Positions 11,319 to 19,104 of a DNA stretch of 23,173 bases are shown here, piece after piece. The notes below the pieces were generated by a model. That model searched no databases. It was not told where the DNA came from and saw only the letters and a program-made list of their open reading frames with translations. The DNA lies in contig CAMDJS010000025.1 of the NCBI GenBank assembly GCA_945900685.1, forward strand, positions 1-23,173. Direction: 5' to 3'. Origin of the DNA: Bordetella parapertussis. Lineage in GTDB: Bacteria > Pseudomonadota > Gammaproteobacteria > Burkholderiales > Burkholderiaceae_C. Every line of letters starts with the position of its first letter. Position 1 is the stretch's first letter. A program made the translations under genes and the position numbers.

Positions 11319-12122
11319 ATGAACCAGCAAGAACCCAGCGAACTTAACGAAGAAACGCCGAGCCGCCTGCGAAAAGGCATTTATGTGTTGCCGAATTTAT
11401 TCACTCTGGCGGCATTGTTCGGCGGCTTTTATGCCATCGTGATGGCCATCAACAACCAGTTTGAAGCAGCAGCCATAGGCGTGTTCACTTCTATGGTTTT
11501 GGACAGTTTGGATGGGCGAGTCGCACGAATGACGAACACACAGTCTGCATTCGGCGCGCAGATGGATTCGCTTGCCGATATGGTGTCTTTCGGTGCAGCG
11601 CCAGCATTGATCACTTATGTCTGGGTATTGAATGACCTAGGTCGATGGGGTTGGTTTGCTGCATTTGTTTACTGTGCATGTGCTGCATTGCGTTTGGCGA
11701 GATTCAATGTCAACACAACCGTAGTTGACAAGAGATTTTTTCAAGGTCTGCCGTCTCCTGCGGCAGCGGCTTTTGTGGTGGGTTTTGTTTGGCTTGTGAC
11801 CGTTCTTGAAATTGCCAAATCGGATATGGCTTGGTTATGTTTTGCATTTTGTTTGTATGCGGGCCTGACCATGGTGAGCAATGTTCCTTTCTACAGCTTC
11901 AAAGATTTTCAAATGCGCAAAAGCGTGCCTTTCGCTGTCATTGTTTCCATTGCACTTGTGATCGCTGTCATCAACATCCATCCGCCCATTGTTTTATTCG
12001 CTTTGTTTTTTGCCTATGCGTTCAGTGGCTACGTGGTTTATGCATGGCGACGAGCCAAAGGTTTACCTACCAGTGTCATCAGCACCTCGACGGATGAACC
12101 GGACGAGAAAGGGTTGCATTAA
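11319..12122 (+). CDS. pssA: CDP-diacylglycerol--serine O-phosphatidyltransferase
   Basis: Inner-membrane enzyme making phosphatidylserine from CDP-diacylglycerol and serine, the substrate of Psd. The CDP-alcohol phosphotransferase motif is complete: D62, D65-G66, A69-R70, G79, D83, D87. Several membrane helices follow (about 26-56, 90-106, 130-150, 157-175, 195-215 and 220-240). The 267 residues match the integral-membrane type of PssA, not the peripheral E. coli type. It lies four bases after psd. leuA follows after a 201-base gap containing an attenuator. Confidence 0.95.
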   Translation: MNQQEPSELNEETPSRLRKGIYVLPNLFTLAALFGGFYAIVMAINNQFEAAAIGVFTSMVLDSLDGRVARMTNTQSAFGAQMDSLADMVSFGAAPALITYVWVLNDLGRWGWFAAFVYCACAALRLARFNVNTTVVDKRFFQGLPSPAAAAFVVGFVWLVTVLEIAKSDMAWLCFAFCLYAGLTMVSNVPFYSFKDFQMRKSVPFAVIVSIALVIAVINIHPPIVLFALFFAYAFSGYVVYAWRRAKGLPTSVISTSTDEPDEKGLH

Positions 12123-12151
12123 GAAATCCGTTATTCGGAGACTATTTTCTT

Positions 12152-12157
12152 TATGCT
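12152..12157 (+). promoter_or_regulatory. Tentative -10 element of the leuA leader transcript
   Basis: TATGCT is the best -10-like hexamer upstream of the leader peptide. No convincing -35 accompanies it. If used, the transcript would start near 12165, only about four bases before the leader-peptide ATG. Transcription from the psd-pssA side could also reach the leader. Confidence 0.2.
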
Positions 12158-12168
12158 ACATTCCAAAC

Positions 12169-12222
12169 ATGACCAATTTGCAAAACCTGCTGCTACTAGG
12201 CTTTTTCGGGCCCATACAGTAA
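12169..12222 (+). CDS. leuL: leu operon leader peptide (attenuator peptide)
   Basis: A 17-codon frame reads MTNLQNLLLLGFFGPIQ. It has five Leu codons, four of them in a row at positions 7-10 (CTG CTG CTA CTA); CTA appears sparingly in the neighbouring genes. It sits between pssA and leuA, just before a strong terminator hairpin, which is the arrangement of translation-coupled attenuators of leucine biosynthesis. Ribosome stalling on the Leu run when charged tRNA-Leu is scarce would expose the segment starting at 12207. There is no visible Shine-Dalgarno before the ATG, which is unusual for such a peptide. Too short to be called by length-limited gene finders. Confidence 0.8.
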   Translation: MTNLQNLLLLGFFGPIQ

Positions 12223-12249
12223 CGCTTGCGCGATTATTTTCAAGGCCCG
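12207..12249 (+). promoter_or_regulatory. Putative antiterminator pairing of the leuA attenuator
   Basis: CGGGCC (12207-12212, within the Phe-Gly-Pro codons of the leader peptide) is complementary to GGCCCG (12244-12249), the left arm of the terminator. Pairing of these six G-C bases would prevent the terminator. A ribosome stalled at Leu codons 12187-12198 leaves the first segment free, while one that reaches the stop at 12220-12222 covers it. A weaker early pairing, CCTG (12186-12189) with CGGG (12207-12210), could act as the protector. The geometry is inferred. Confidence 0.6.
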
Positions 12250-12277
12250 TATGCTCCCGCATCGGGCCTTTTGTTTT
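12242..12277 (+). terminator. Intrinsic terminator of the leuA attenuator
   Basis: AAGGCCCG (12242-12249) pairs with CGGGCCTT (12263-12270). The inner ATGC (12251-12254) and GCAT (12259-12262) extend the stem past a one-base bulge to a four-base loop. A T-rich run (TTTTGTTTT, 12269-12277) follows directly. It is the clearest Rho-independent terminator in the window, and lies between the leader peptide and the leuA Shine-Dalgarno. Confidence 0.9.
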
Positions 12278-12323
12278 GGTGGCTTGCGGGACTGGCGGTT
12301 CTTTAATTCACAGGAGTTGATTC

Positions 12324-13862
12324 ATGAACAACCATTTGATAATTTTCGACACCACTTTGCGCGATGGAGAGCAATCTCCGGGTGCGTCCATGACGCGGGA
12401 CGAAAAATTACGTATTGCCAGACAGTTGGAAAGATTGCGAGTGGATGTGATTGAGGCTGGTTTTGCTGCCAGTTCAGAAGGTGATTTCCAGGCCGTTAAA
12501 GCCATTGCCAATGCCATCACCGAGTCCATAGTTTGTTCCTTGTCTCGCGCCAATGATCGGGATATTTCACGTGCCGCTGACGCACTCAAAGGCGCCAAGC
12601 GTTCCCGCATACACACTTTCATTGCAACCTCTGCTTTGCACATGGAGAAAAAACTGCGAATGACGCCAGATCAGGTGTTTGAGCAAGCCAAACAATCTGT
12701 GCGTTTTGCGCGTAACTTGGTGGCTGATGTTGAATTCAGCCCTGAAGATGGCTATCGCAGCGATATGGATTTTTTATGTCGCGTGCTTGAAGCTGTGATT
12801 GACGAAGGCGCAACCACCATCAATGTGCCGGACACAGTGGGTTATGCCGTACCAGAGTTGTACGGTAATTTCATCAAAACATTGCGTGAACGAATTCCCA
12901 ACTCAGACAAAGCCATTTGGTCTGTGCATTGCCACAACGATCTCGGTATGGCCGTTGCCAATTCTCTGGCTGGCGTGCAAATCGGCGGAGCCCGTCAGGT
13001 GGAATGCACCATCAACGGTTTGGGCGAGCGCGCTGGCAACTGCTCTTTAGAAGAAATTGTCATGGCCGTTAAAACGCGCAAAGATTATTTCGGTCTGACT
13101 TTGGGCATCGAGACTCAACATATTTTGGCTGCAAGTCGCATGGTCAGTCAGACCACAGGCTTTGTGGTGCAACCCAACAAGGCCGTGGTGGGAGCAAATG
13201 CATTTGCTCATGCATCCGGCATTCACCAAGATGGTGTGTTGAAGGCGCGTGACACCTATGAAATCATGCGTGCTGAGGATGTAGGTTGGAGCGCAAACAA
13301 AATTGTGCTTGGCAAATTAAGTGGTCGAAATGCCTTCAAACAACGCTTGCAAGATTTGGGTGTGGAGCTTGAGAGCGAAGCTGAAACGAATGCTGCATTT
13401 GCTCGCTTCAAGGAATTGGCTGACCGAAAAAGTGAAATTTTCGATGAAGACATACTTGCCCTCGTGAGCGAAGAAAGTGTTTCACACGAAGACGATGTGT
13501 TTGGTTTTGTGAAACTCTCTCAACGCAGCGAAACAGGCGAGCAACCTTATGCAGCTATTGTGTTCACACATTCTGGAAAAGAAGTGTTTTGTGAATCTGC
13601 CGGCAACGGCCCGGTCGATGCTTCACTCAAAGCGATAGAAAAGCATGTACAAAGTGGTGCCGAAATGGTGTTGTATTCGGTCAATGCCATCAGTGGCTCG
13701 ACAGAAAGCCAAGGTGAGGTCACGGTTCGACTTCAAAACAACGGACGCATCGTCAACGGAGTAGGCTCAGACCCGGATATTGTGGTGGCATCTGCCAAGG
13801 CCTATCTGAGTGCACTCAATAAATTGCAAAGTAAGGCGGAAAGAGTCGCGGCTCAGGGGTGA
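12324..13862 (+). CDS. leuA: 2-isopropylmalate synthase
   Basis: First committed step of leucine synthesis: acetyl-CoA plus 2-oxoisovalerate gives 2-isopropylmalate. The 512 residues match the usual bacterial form. The catalytic TIM barrel (about 5-270) starts [16 protein letters not shown] (R13, D14, E16) and carries the metal ligands H202 and H204 (HCHNDLGMA) and N238 (GLGERAGN). The C-terminal LeuA regulatory domain (about 385-505), which binds leucine for feedback inhibition, is complete. AGGAG at 12312-12316 sets the start. Expression is predicted to depend on the upstream attenuator. Confidence 0.97.
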   Translation: MNNHLIIFDTTLRDGEQSPGASMTRDEKLRIARQLERLRVDVIEAGFAASSEGDFQAVKAIANAITESIVCSLSRANDRDISRAADALKGAKRSRIHTFIATSALHMEKKLRMTPDQVFEQAKQSVRFARNLVADVEFSPEDGYRSDMDFLCRVLEAVIDEGATTINVPDTVGYAVPELYGNFIKTLRERIPNSDKAIWSVHCHNDLGMAVANSLAGVQIGGARQVECTINGLGERAGNCSLEEIVMAVKTRKDYFGLTLGIETQHILAASRMVSQTTGFVVQPNKAVVGANAFAHASGIHQDGVLKARDTYEIMRAEDVGWSANKIVLGKLSGRNAFKQRLQDLGVELESEAETNAAFARFKELADRKSEIFDEDILALVSEESVSHEDDVFGFVKLSQRSETGEQPYAAIVFTHSGKEVFCESAGNGPVDASLKAIEKHVQSGAEMVLYSVNAISGSTESQGEVTVRLQNNGRIVNGVGSDPDIVVASAKAYLSALNKLQSKAERVAAQG

Positions 13863-13932
13863 TTTGCAAATGAATATTTTGTTACTAATGGAGAAATTAA
13901 CTGCTTGAGAAATGAGATGCAAGTCTTTGATA

Positions 13933-13961
13933 TTGCCAGATTTTTCAAATAGCCGTACACT
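13933..13961 (+). promoter_or_regulatory. Sigma70-type promoter of the D,D-peptidase gene
   Basis: TTGCCA (13933-13938, five of six) and TACACT (13956-13961, four of six) are separated by exactly 17 bases. The start would be near 13968, upstream of the Shine-Dalgarno AAGGG at 13987-13991. It supports a translation start at 13999, since an ATG at 13912 would lie upstream of this promoter. Confidence 0.55.
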
Positions 13962-13998
13962 TGTTAACAGTTTGTCAAATCCAGACAAGGGAACCCTT

Positions 13999-15000
13999 TT
14001 GAAAAATATTCGATCTACATTGGTTGTTTTTGCCTTGGCTTTGAGTTTGGCGGGTATTTCAAATACTTCTTTTGCCCAAGTGCAGTCGGCTGTGGTCAAG
14101 AAACAGTCGGCAAAACCAAAAACCAAATCCAAAGTTAAAGCCAAGTCAGCCTCAAACCGTAAAAAATCTGCATTAAGGGCCAAGGCGGTTGTTTCTAAGC
14201 GTCAATCATTTGGCGAAAAAGCAGGCCTGCATTCCCAGACAGACGAATTGTCACTGAAGTCCAGTGTGGCCTATGTGATTGACCAAGACACCCAAGAAGT
14301 TTTATTCAGTAAAAATGACAACGCAGTTTTGCCCATTGCGTCGATCACCAAACTCATGACCGGTGTAGTGATTCGTGAATCCAATTTATCCATGGATGAA
14401 CCCATCACCATCACTCAAGAAGACATTGACACAGAAAAAGGCAGCACCTCGCGTTTGCGCCCCGGCACCACCTTGACCCGCGGTGAGTTGTTGCATCTGG
14501 CTTTGATGTCCAGCGAGAATCGTGCGGCACATGCACTCGGACGTACATACCCCACCGGTTTGACAAGCTTTGTGTCGCAAATGAACTCAAAAGCTCAACA
14601 GTTGGGAATGAAAGATACCAACTATGCTGAGCCTACGGGTCTGTCCAGTAAAAACCTATCTAGCGCCAAAGATTTAGCCACCCTGGTGGCATATGCCGCC
14701 AACGACCCGACCATGCGCGAACTGACTACTTCCGTGGGTACTGCCGTGGAAGTTGGGCGCAGGACATTGAATTACAAATCCACTAACCGTTTGGTCAGTA
14801 ACCCCCATTGGGACATCGATTTGCAAAAAACCGGATACATATCGGAAGCGGGTCAATGCTTGGTGATGCAAGCCAAAATTGCAGGCCGCAAATTGGTGAT
14901 GGTATTTTTAGATTCTGCGGGTAAATTCAGCAGAACCGCTGACGCAGAACGTGTTCGACGCTGGGTAGAGTTAAGGCATCCCGCCGGCCCGCAAACCTGA
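13999..15000 (+). CDS. pbpG: D-alanyl-D-alanine endopeptidase, PBP7 type (serine peptidase S11)
   Basis: Periplasmic penicillin-binding peptidase acting on peptidoglycan cross-links. I place the start at TTG 13999 (333 residues): AAGGG lies seven bases upstream, and the product then begins with a normal signal peptide (KNIRSTLVVFALALSLAGIS, then SFA-Q). The active-site motifs are SITK (S115-K118), SEN (172-174) and KTG (277-279), all intact. Between the signal peptide and the catalytic domain lies a strongly basic linker of about 40 residues rich in Lys, Ser and Ala (residues about 33-69). The PBP7/PbpG label rests on overall similarity and the PIASITKLMT context; a DacA-like carboxypeptidase is the alternative. 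Confidence 0.85.
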   Translation: MKNIRSTLVVFALALSLAGISNTSFAQVQSAVVKKQSAKPKTKSKVKAKSASNRKKSALRAKAVVSKRQSFGEKAGLHSQTDELSLKSSVAYVIDQDTQEVLFSKNDNAVLPIASITKLMTGVVIRESNLSMDEPITITQEDIDTEKGSTSRLRPGTTLTRGELLHLALMSSENRAAHALGRTYPTGLTSFVSQMNSKAQQLGMKDTNYAEPTGLSSKNLSSAKDLATLVAYAANDPTMRELTTSVGTAVEVGRRTLNYKSTNRLVSNPHWDIDLQKTGYISEAGQCLVMQAKIAGRKLVMVFLDSAGKFSRTADAERVRRWVELRHPAGPQT

Positions 15001-15017
15001 TTTAAAAATTTAGCTAA

Positions 15018-15053
15018 GGCTGAGGCAGGCTTGCCATCAGTTCATCCTCAGCC
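15018..15053. terminator. Hairpin terminator between convergent pbpG and iclR-type gene
   Basis: GGCTGAGG (15018-15025) pairs perfectly with CCTCAGCC (15046-15053); an inner GGCA/TGCC pair is possible. The right arm overlaps the stop codon of the IclR gene. On the minus strand the stem is followed by an A/T-rich run ending in five T residues (complement of 15001-15017), so it best serves the IclR gene but may work in both directions. Confidence 0.55.
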
Positions 15054-15830
15054 AAAGGGCACGAAACCCAAAGACGTTGAGATAGTTCGTGCGGTTGCTT
15101 GCAGTTTGGGCAACCAGGACTCATCAAGCCTGTCCGCTGGCGCAGAAATAGACAAGCCTGCAATCAATTTGGCTTGGTCGTCATAAATACCAGCAGCCAT
15201 ACAACGAACACCTAATTCCAACTCCTCATTGTCACGGGCAAAGCCATGCTGCCTGACTCTGGACAATTCTTTTTCTAGTACTTGTAATTGAGTGATGCTG
15301 TTTTTGGTGTGACCAGACAAGCCAGTCTTGGCGGCATAGGCGCGCACTTTGACGGGTTCATCCGCTGCAAGAAAGAGCTTTCCTACAGAGGTCAAATGCA
15401 ACGGTGCTCTTCCACCAATAGCGCGAACCACTTGCATTCCAGAGCGTTCGCTGTAGGTGCGTTCTACATAAACTATTTCATCTGCTTGTCGGACACTTAA
15501 ATTGACTGGTTGATGAATCAGTTGGTGAAGTTCGCGCATGGGTGTCAAAGCCGCATCGCGCACATTCAATCTTGCTTTCACAAAATTGCCTAATTCCAGC
15601 AGACGCATACCCAGGCGGTAATGACCCGGATCAGGTCTATCCACATACCTCCCTGCCACTAAGTCATTCAAAATTCTGTGAGTGGTGGAAGGGTGGAGCT
15701 TGGTTTTTTCACTGATTTCTTTGAGGGTGGCAATACCTTCTTTGGCTGCCAAGACATCCATGAGTGAGAACATTCTCTCTAGGACCTGGATTGAAGGCGT
15801 TTGAACAGCATCTGGATTATTTTTTCGCAT
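15048..15830 (-). CDS. IclR family transcriptional regulator
   Basis: A 260-residue DNA-binding regulator. The N-terminal winged helix-turn-helix spans about 15-77 (ATLKEISEKTKLHPSTTHRIL with the recognition helix near 46-58). The C-terminal IclR effector domain (about 95-255) includes NEELELGVRCMAAGIYDD and LSISAPADRL. IclR proteins usually control aromatic or short-chain acid catabolism genes in response to a small ligand; the target here is unknown. It lies 29 bases after bpt on the same strand, so it may be transcribed with aat-bpt. The nearby divergent gene is an enoyl-CoA hydratase-like gene 1.5 kb away. Confidence 0.9.
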   Translation of the reverse strand: MRKNNPDAVQTPSIQVLERMFSLMDVLAAKEGIATLKEISEKTKLHPSTTHRILNDLVAGRYVDRPDPGHYRLGMRLLELGNFVKARLNVRDAALTPMRELHQLIHQPVNLSVRQADEIVYVERTYSERSGMQVVRAIGGRAPLHLTSVGKLFLAADEPVKVRAYAAKTGLSGHTKNSITQLQVLEKELSRVRQHGFARDNEELELGVRCMAAGIYDDQAKLIAGLSISAPADRLDESWLPKLQATARTISTSLGFVPFG

Positions 15831-15859
15831 GGCAAGATTTTAAGTCTTGGTGGTCAGGC

Positions 15860-16591
15860 TTATTGCCAAACGCCATCAATCAGTAGTTGGTGCGGGTTGA
15901 ACAAAGATTTGTAATCCATTTTGGGACTTTCTTTGATCCAATACCCCATGTATAAATAATCAAGTCCAAGTAAACGGGCTTGTTCTATTTGCCACAAGAT
16001 ACAAAAAGTGCCGAGACCCATTTTGAAGTCCGGTTCATAAAAAGTATAAACAGCTGAGATGCCATCGTTAAGTACATCCAAAATACTGACCATCAGTAAT
16101 TTACCCGGCGACCCAATCTGTGTGGGCGGAAGCCGAAATTCAACCAATCTGGAATTTACCCGTGTCTGTAGCAAAAATTGGGTGTATTGGTCAACGCTGT
16201 CTTGATCCATCCCGCCGCCTGAATGCCTGCCATTTTGGTACTTGAGATACAAGTCGTAATGTTCAGGTATGTATGCCAGATCAGAAATATGTATTTCAAG
16301 TTGACAATGGTTTTTATAAGTCCTTTTTTGACTTCGATTTGGTTGGAATGTGCTGACATTGATTCGAAGCGGTACACAAGCTTTGCAGCCATCGCAGTAG
16401 GGGCGGTAAGTAAACATGCCGCTACGCCTGAAACCCTTTGCAACCAGTTCAGAATAGGTGTCATTGTGTATGAGATGGCTGGGTGTTGCGACTTGCGATC
16501 TGGCTTCCCTATGGTCTAAATAACTGCAAGGGTAGGGCGCAGTCGCATAAAACTGTAAAGATTGAAGTGGTAAATCTTTTAAATGCGTCAC
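15860..16591 (-). CDS. bpt: Aspartate/glutamate leucyltransferase (bacterial Ate/Bpt)
   Basis: Transfers leucine from Leu-tRNA to proteins with N-terminal Asp or Glu, marking them for ClpS/ClpAP (bacterial N-degron pathway). The 243 residues match the family. The conserved N-terminal cysteines are C22, C66, C69 and C72, in the signature FRRSG.F.YRP.C..C.AC.P.R (54-76). The C-terminal acyltransferase part includes [21 protein letters not shown] and YMGYWI. The gene starts eight bases after aat, forming a two-gene N-degron operon. Older annotations call it arginyltransferase. Confidence 0.94.
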   Translation of the reverse strand: MTHLKDLPLQSLQFYATAPYPCSYLDHREARSQVATPSHLIHNDTYSELVAKGFRRSGMFTYRPYCDGCKACVPLRINVSTFQPNRSQKRTYKNHCQLEIHISDLAYIPEHYDLYLKYQNGRHSGGGMDQDSVDQYTQFLLQTRVNSRLVEFRLPPTQIGSPGKLLMVSILDVLNDGISAVYTFYEPDFKMGLGTFCILWQIEQARLLGLDYLYMGYWIKESPKMDYKSLFNPHQLLIDGVWQ

Positions 16592-16599
16592 GTTCAGAT

Positions 16600-17355
16600 C
16601 TATCTCTGCAAAATGTGATTCCAGTATAAAGGCTCAAATTCCCAGACCATTGAACCCATTCGGCTTGCATGGGATAAATCCGCTAAAAATTGTTTTTTGG
16701 GAATTTCAGTTGCACCCAAGCTAGACAGGTGCTGTGTATTTTGCTGGCAATCAATCCAATCTGCATGTTGAGCGCGGCACAAAGCAACCAAACCAGCCAG
16801 CGCCAATTTGGAAGCATTTGTTTGGTGAGTGAACATAGACTCCCCAAAAACAGCCCTTCCGATGGACACGCAATACAAACCACCTGCAAGTTGTCCATCA
16901 ATCCATGCCTCAACGCTATGGGCATAGCCTTGTTGGTGCAGTTTTATGTAGGCCTCTATCATCTCCTTCACTATCCAAGTACCAGATTGCCCTTGCCGGT
17001 TTGATTGTGCGCATTCTTGAATCACGCGAGCAAAACTTTGATCAATCCTGATCTCTAGTCTTTGTAGCTTTAAAAGATGTGTCAATATTTTGCGCAAGGA
17101 TTGATGTAGACGGAAATGGTTGACCTGAAGCACCATGCGCGGATCTGTAAACCACCACATGATGGGCTGGCCTTCGCTGTACCAAGGGAAACAGCCTTGG
17201 CCATAGGCCTGCAACAATCTGTCAACAGATAAGCCACCACCAATGGCTAACAACCCAGGTGCTACAGTGTCACTGCCCCAGGCTAAATGGGGATCCGGCA
17301 GAGGATCACCCGCAGATAACTGAATGAGATGGGGCGTATGTTTCACAATGCACAC
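16600..17355 (-). CDS. aat: Leucyl/phenylalanyl-tRNA--protein transferase
   Basis: Adds Leu or Phe to proteins with N-terminal Lys or Arg for ClpS/ClpAP degradation. About 251 residues, the usual length. Signatures are [15 protein letters not shown] (54-68), DPRMVL (71-76) and [17 protein letters not shown] in the second half. The start is uncertain: GTG at 17355 or GTG at 17346, neither with a clear Shine-Dalgarno; conserved sequence begins at about residue 20, so either is possible. It diverges from the crotonase gene with about 30 bases between start codons, so each promoter probably reaches into the other gene. Confidence 0.94.
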   Translation of the reverse strand: MCIVKHTPHLIQLSAGDPLPDPHLAWGSDTVAPGLLAIGGGLSVDRLLQAYGQGCFPWYSEGQPIMWWFTDPRMVLQVNHFRLHQSLRKILTHLLKLQRLEIRIDQSFARVIQECAQSNRQGQSGTWIVKEMIEAYIKLHQQGYAHSVEAWIDGQLAGGLYCVSIGRAVFGESMFTHQTNASKLALAGLVALCRAQHADWIDCQQNTQHLSSLGATEIPKKQFLADLSHASRMGSMVWEFEPLYWNHILQR

Positions 17356-17385
17356 AGTCTAGCTAAAGATTGAAGAGGAGAGGAT

Positions 17386-18174
17386 ATGGACTCAGAAAAC
17401 CAACGGTTGGTCATAGAGGAGACTCCTGCCACCGGCATTGTGAGACTTGTTCTGAATAATCCCGCAAGTTTCAATGCCTTATCCCAAAATATGCTGAATG
17501 AGTTGAAGCATGCTTTCAACAATATTTCTAAAAATACCGACTGCCGGGTAGTGATATTGGCGGCTCAGGGAAAAGCCTTTTCCGCTGGCCATGATTTGAA
17601 AGAAATGCGGCTTCATCCGGATCAGGATTTTTATACCGAGTTGTTCCAACAATGCTCACAAATGATGTTGCAGATTCAAAACTTAGCCCAACCAGTCATT
17701 GCCCAAGTGCAGGGCATTGCTACTGCTGCAGGATGTCAATTGGTCAGCATGTGTGACTTAGCCGTAGCTGCCCAGTCTTCAAAATTTGCGGTCTCAGGCA
17801 TCAATTACGGTTTATTTTGTTCAACCCCAAGTGTCGGCTTGAGTAGAAACATGCATCGCAAACAAGCCATGGAAATGCTGTTGACCGGCGACTTTATTGA
17901 CGCACCAACTGCGGTGCAAAGGGGACTGATCAATCAATACGTTGAAGATGACAAACTGGAAGAAACAGTATTGAATTTATGCCAGAAGATCTTGGCCAAA
18001 CCGGAGCCTGCGGTTCGCATGGGAAAACAACTTTTTTACAAGCAGCTTGAAATGGGTATCTCTGCGGCTTACCAATTAGCAGGACAAACCATGGCTTGCA
18101 ACATGATGGATGAAACTGCCCAAGAGGGGTTTCAAGCATTTTTGGATAAGCGCAAACCTCATTGGAATAATTGA
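17386..18174 (+). CDS. Enoyl-CoA hydratase/isomerase-like protein, ECHDC3 type
   Basis: A 262-residue crotonase-fold protein with a strong Shine-Dalgarno (AGGAG, 17376-17380). The oxyanion-hole segment FSAGHDLKE is at 65-73. The region GLFCSTPSVGLSR (about 142-154) and the ending FLDKRKPHWNN are like vertebrate mitochondrial ECHDC3. The two glutamates that catalyse hydration in classical enoyl-CoA hydratases are absent: the GCEL position is Q118 (GCQLV) and the PE position is G138 (VSGI). It therefore probably does not hydrate enoyl-CoA by the usual mechanism; it may bind or hydrolyse another acyl-CoA. Substrate unknown. It converges on the lipoprotein gene. Confidence 0.85.
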   Translation: MDSENQRLVIEETPATGIVRLVLNNPASFNALSQNMLNELKHAFNNISKNTDCRVVILAAQGKAFSAGHDLKEMRLHPDQDFYTELFQQCSQMMLQIQNLAQPVIAQVQGIATAAGCQLVSMCDLAVAAQSSKFAVSGINYGLFCSTPSVGLSRNMHRKQAMEMLLTGDFIDAPTAVQRGLINQYVEDDKLEETVLNLCQKILAKPEPAVRMGKQLFYKQLEMGISAAYQLAGQTMACNMMDETAQEGFQAFLDKRKPHWNN

Positions 18175-18183
18175 ATTTTCAGT

Positions 18184-18537
18184 TCAATGAGGATTTTCAA
18201 AAAATACGGTGTTTGAGTAATTACTGAATTCAAAATAGACTTTCTTTTCGTTCTGGTCGACTTGCATATTCAGATTTTCGTCAAGGTATCCATAGCCAAA
18301 GCGATATTCCCTTGGTTTGCCATCATCCGTACCTAAGGCCGTGCTGAGTTTGTCGATTTTCAAAAAACGGCGAACCAATTTGTCACCTGCATAGACTTCC
18401 AAAATCCCATCAGTGCCTGTCCAATTTTGAATTCCGCGCCCAATTTTGTTTTGCTGTTCCTGAGTACAAGCGCTGAGAAACAAAAAGCTGATGAGCGTGA
18501 ATGCCAAGTGAATCTTCGCCAAGGTAGTGGTTTTCAT
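18184..18537 (-). CDS. Small predicted lipoprotein of unknown function
   Basis: A 117-residue protein starting at ATG 18537. MKTTTLAKIHLAFTLISFLF is a lipoprotein signal peptide followed by the lipobox LSAC, giving lipidated C24. The mature part is polar and includes QNWTGTDGILEVYAGDKL, a repeated Lys/Asp pattern and a YRFGYGYLDENLNMQVDQNEKKVYFEF segment of likely beta strands. I do not recognise a domain. The reading frame runs 44 codons further upstream into the HIT gene but without a plausible signal there. It starts 13 bases after the HIT gene stop, so they are probably co-transcribed. Confidence 0.75.
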   Translation of the reverse strand: MKTTTLAKIHLAFTLISFLFLSACTQEQQNKIGRGIQNWTGTDGILEVYAGDKLVRRFLKIDKLSTALGTDDGKPREYRFGYGYLDENLNMQVDQNEKKVYFEFSNYSNTVFFENPH

Positions 18538-18550
18538 AAATATGACATTC

Positions 18551-18988
18551 TCATTGTTCGGGTTTGGTGATCCCAATATCGGGCGGGGCTTGTTCTGGTT
18601 TTTTATCCCAGAAAATGGCTTTTTCTGGAAATAGCCAACGAATCCCGCCTCTGGGTTCGGCAACATCACCCTTGAACCTGGGAATCAACTGTATGTTGGT
18701 ATGCATGACAGTTTGACCAGCAGCAAATCCCTCATTGAATCCGACATTGAATCCTTGCGGGTTTAATTCATCCTGAAGGTGGTTTTTGACACGGGTTAAC
18801 AAGTCAAACATGTCTTCTCGTTCCTGCTGGGTCAGGTCAAAAAATGAGTCCGTATGACGCCTGGGAATAATCAGTGTGTGTCCAGGGGAAATAGGAAAGG
18901 CATCTTTGAAGGCAATAGAAAGTGCGCTTTCATCAACGATTCTGGCTGCAGCAAGCGTGCAGTAATGACATGTGGTTGGTTTGTCCAT
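18551..18988 (-). CDS. HIT family protein with degenerate histidine triad
   Basis: A 145-residue HIT-fold protein: CHYC at 7-10 (zinc site of some HIT proteins), PISPGHTLIIPRRH (32-45), GFNVGFNEG...AGQTV (79-94) and RGGIRWLFP near 113. HIT proteins are nucleotide hydrolases or transferases using the triad HxHxHxx, the middle His being the nucleophile. Here the triad reads H96-T-N98-I-Q100-L-I: the first His is kept, the nucleophile is Asn and the third is Gln. It is probably inactive as a classical nucleotidyl hydrolase, or uses another mechanism. The rest of the fold is well conserved, so this is not a decaying gene. Confidence 0.87.
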   Translation of the reverse strand: MDKPTTCHYCTLAAARIVDESALSIAFKDAFPISPGHTLIIPRRHTDSFFDLTQQEREDMFDLLTRVKNHLQDELNPQGFNVGFNEGFAAGQTVMHTNIQLIPRFKGDVAEPRGGIRWLFPEKAIFWDKKPEQAPPDIGITKPEQ

Positions 18989-19104
18989 GAGAAATTATGC
19001 GCTAAGTTATTCAATCTTTGCATGCTGATATGCTTGATAAAAAGTATCGGTTGATTTTTTTCTTGATCGATTGCTCGGAGTCTGTATTCAATTCGAGGAA
19101 AACA

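Noticed and set aside
12153..12320. A 55-codon frame (ATG at 12153, beginning MLHSKHDQF) crossing the leuA attenuator
   Set aside because: No ribosome-binding site, it runs through the terminator hairpin, and its composition looks like an off-frame reading; the Leu-run peptide in another frame explains the region better.
13862..13871. ATTTGCAAAT palindrome after leuA
   Set aside because: Short, A/T-rich, no loop room and no T-run; likely chance.
13912..13998. Upstream ATG start of the D,D-peptidase gene
   Set aside because: It would place a non-signal sequence before the signal peptide and lies upstream of the predicted promoter; TTG 13999 has a Shine-Dalgarno.
18170..18188. ATTGAA/TTCAAT inverted repeat between crotonase and lipoprotein genes
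   Set aside because: Six A/T-rich pairs with no T-tract; too weak to call a terminator.
18538..18669. Longer lipoprotein start overlapping the HIT gene
   Set aside because: The extension is the off-frame reading of the HIT C-terminus; the lipoprotein signal peptide begins at 18537.
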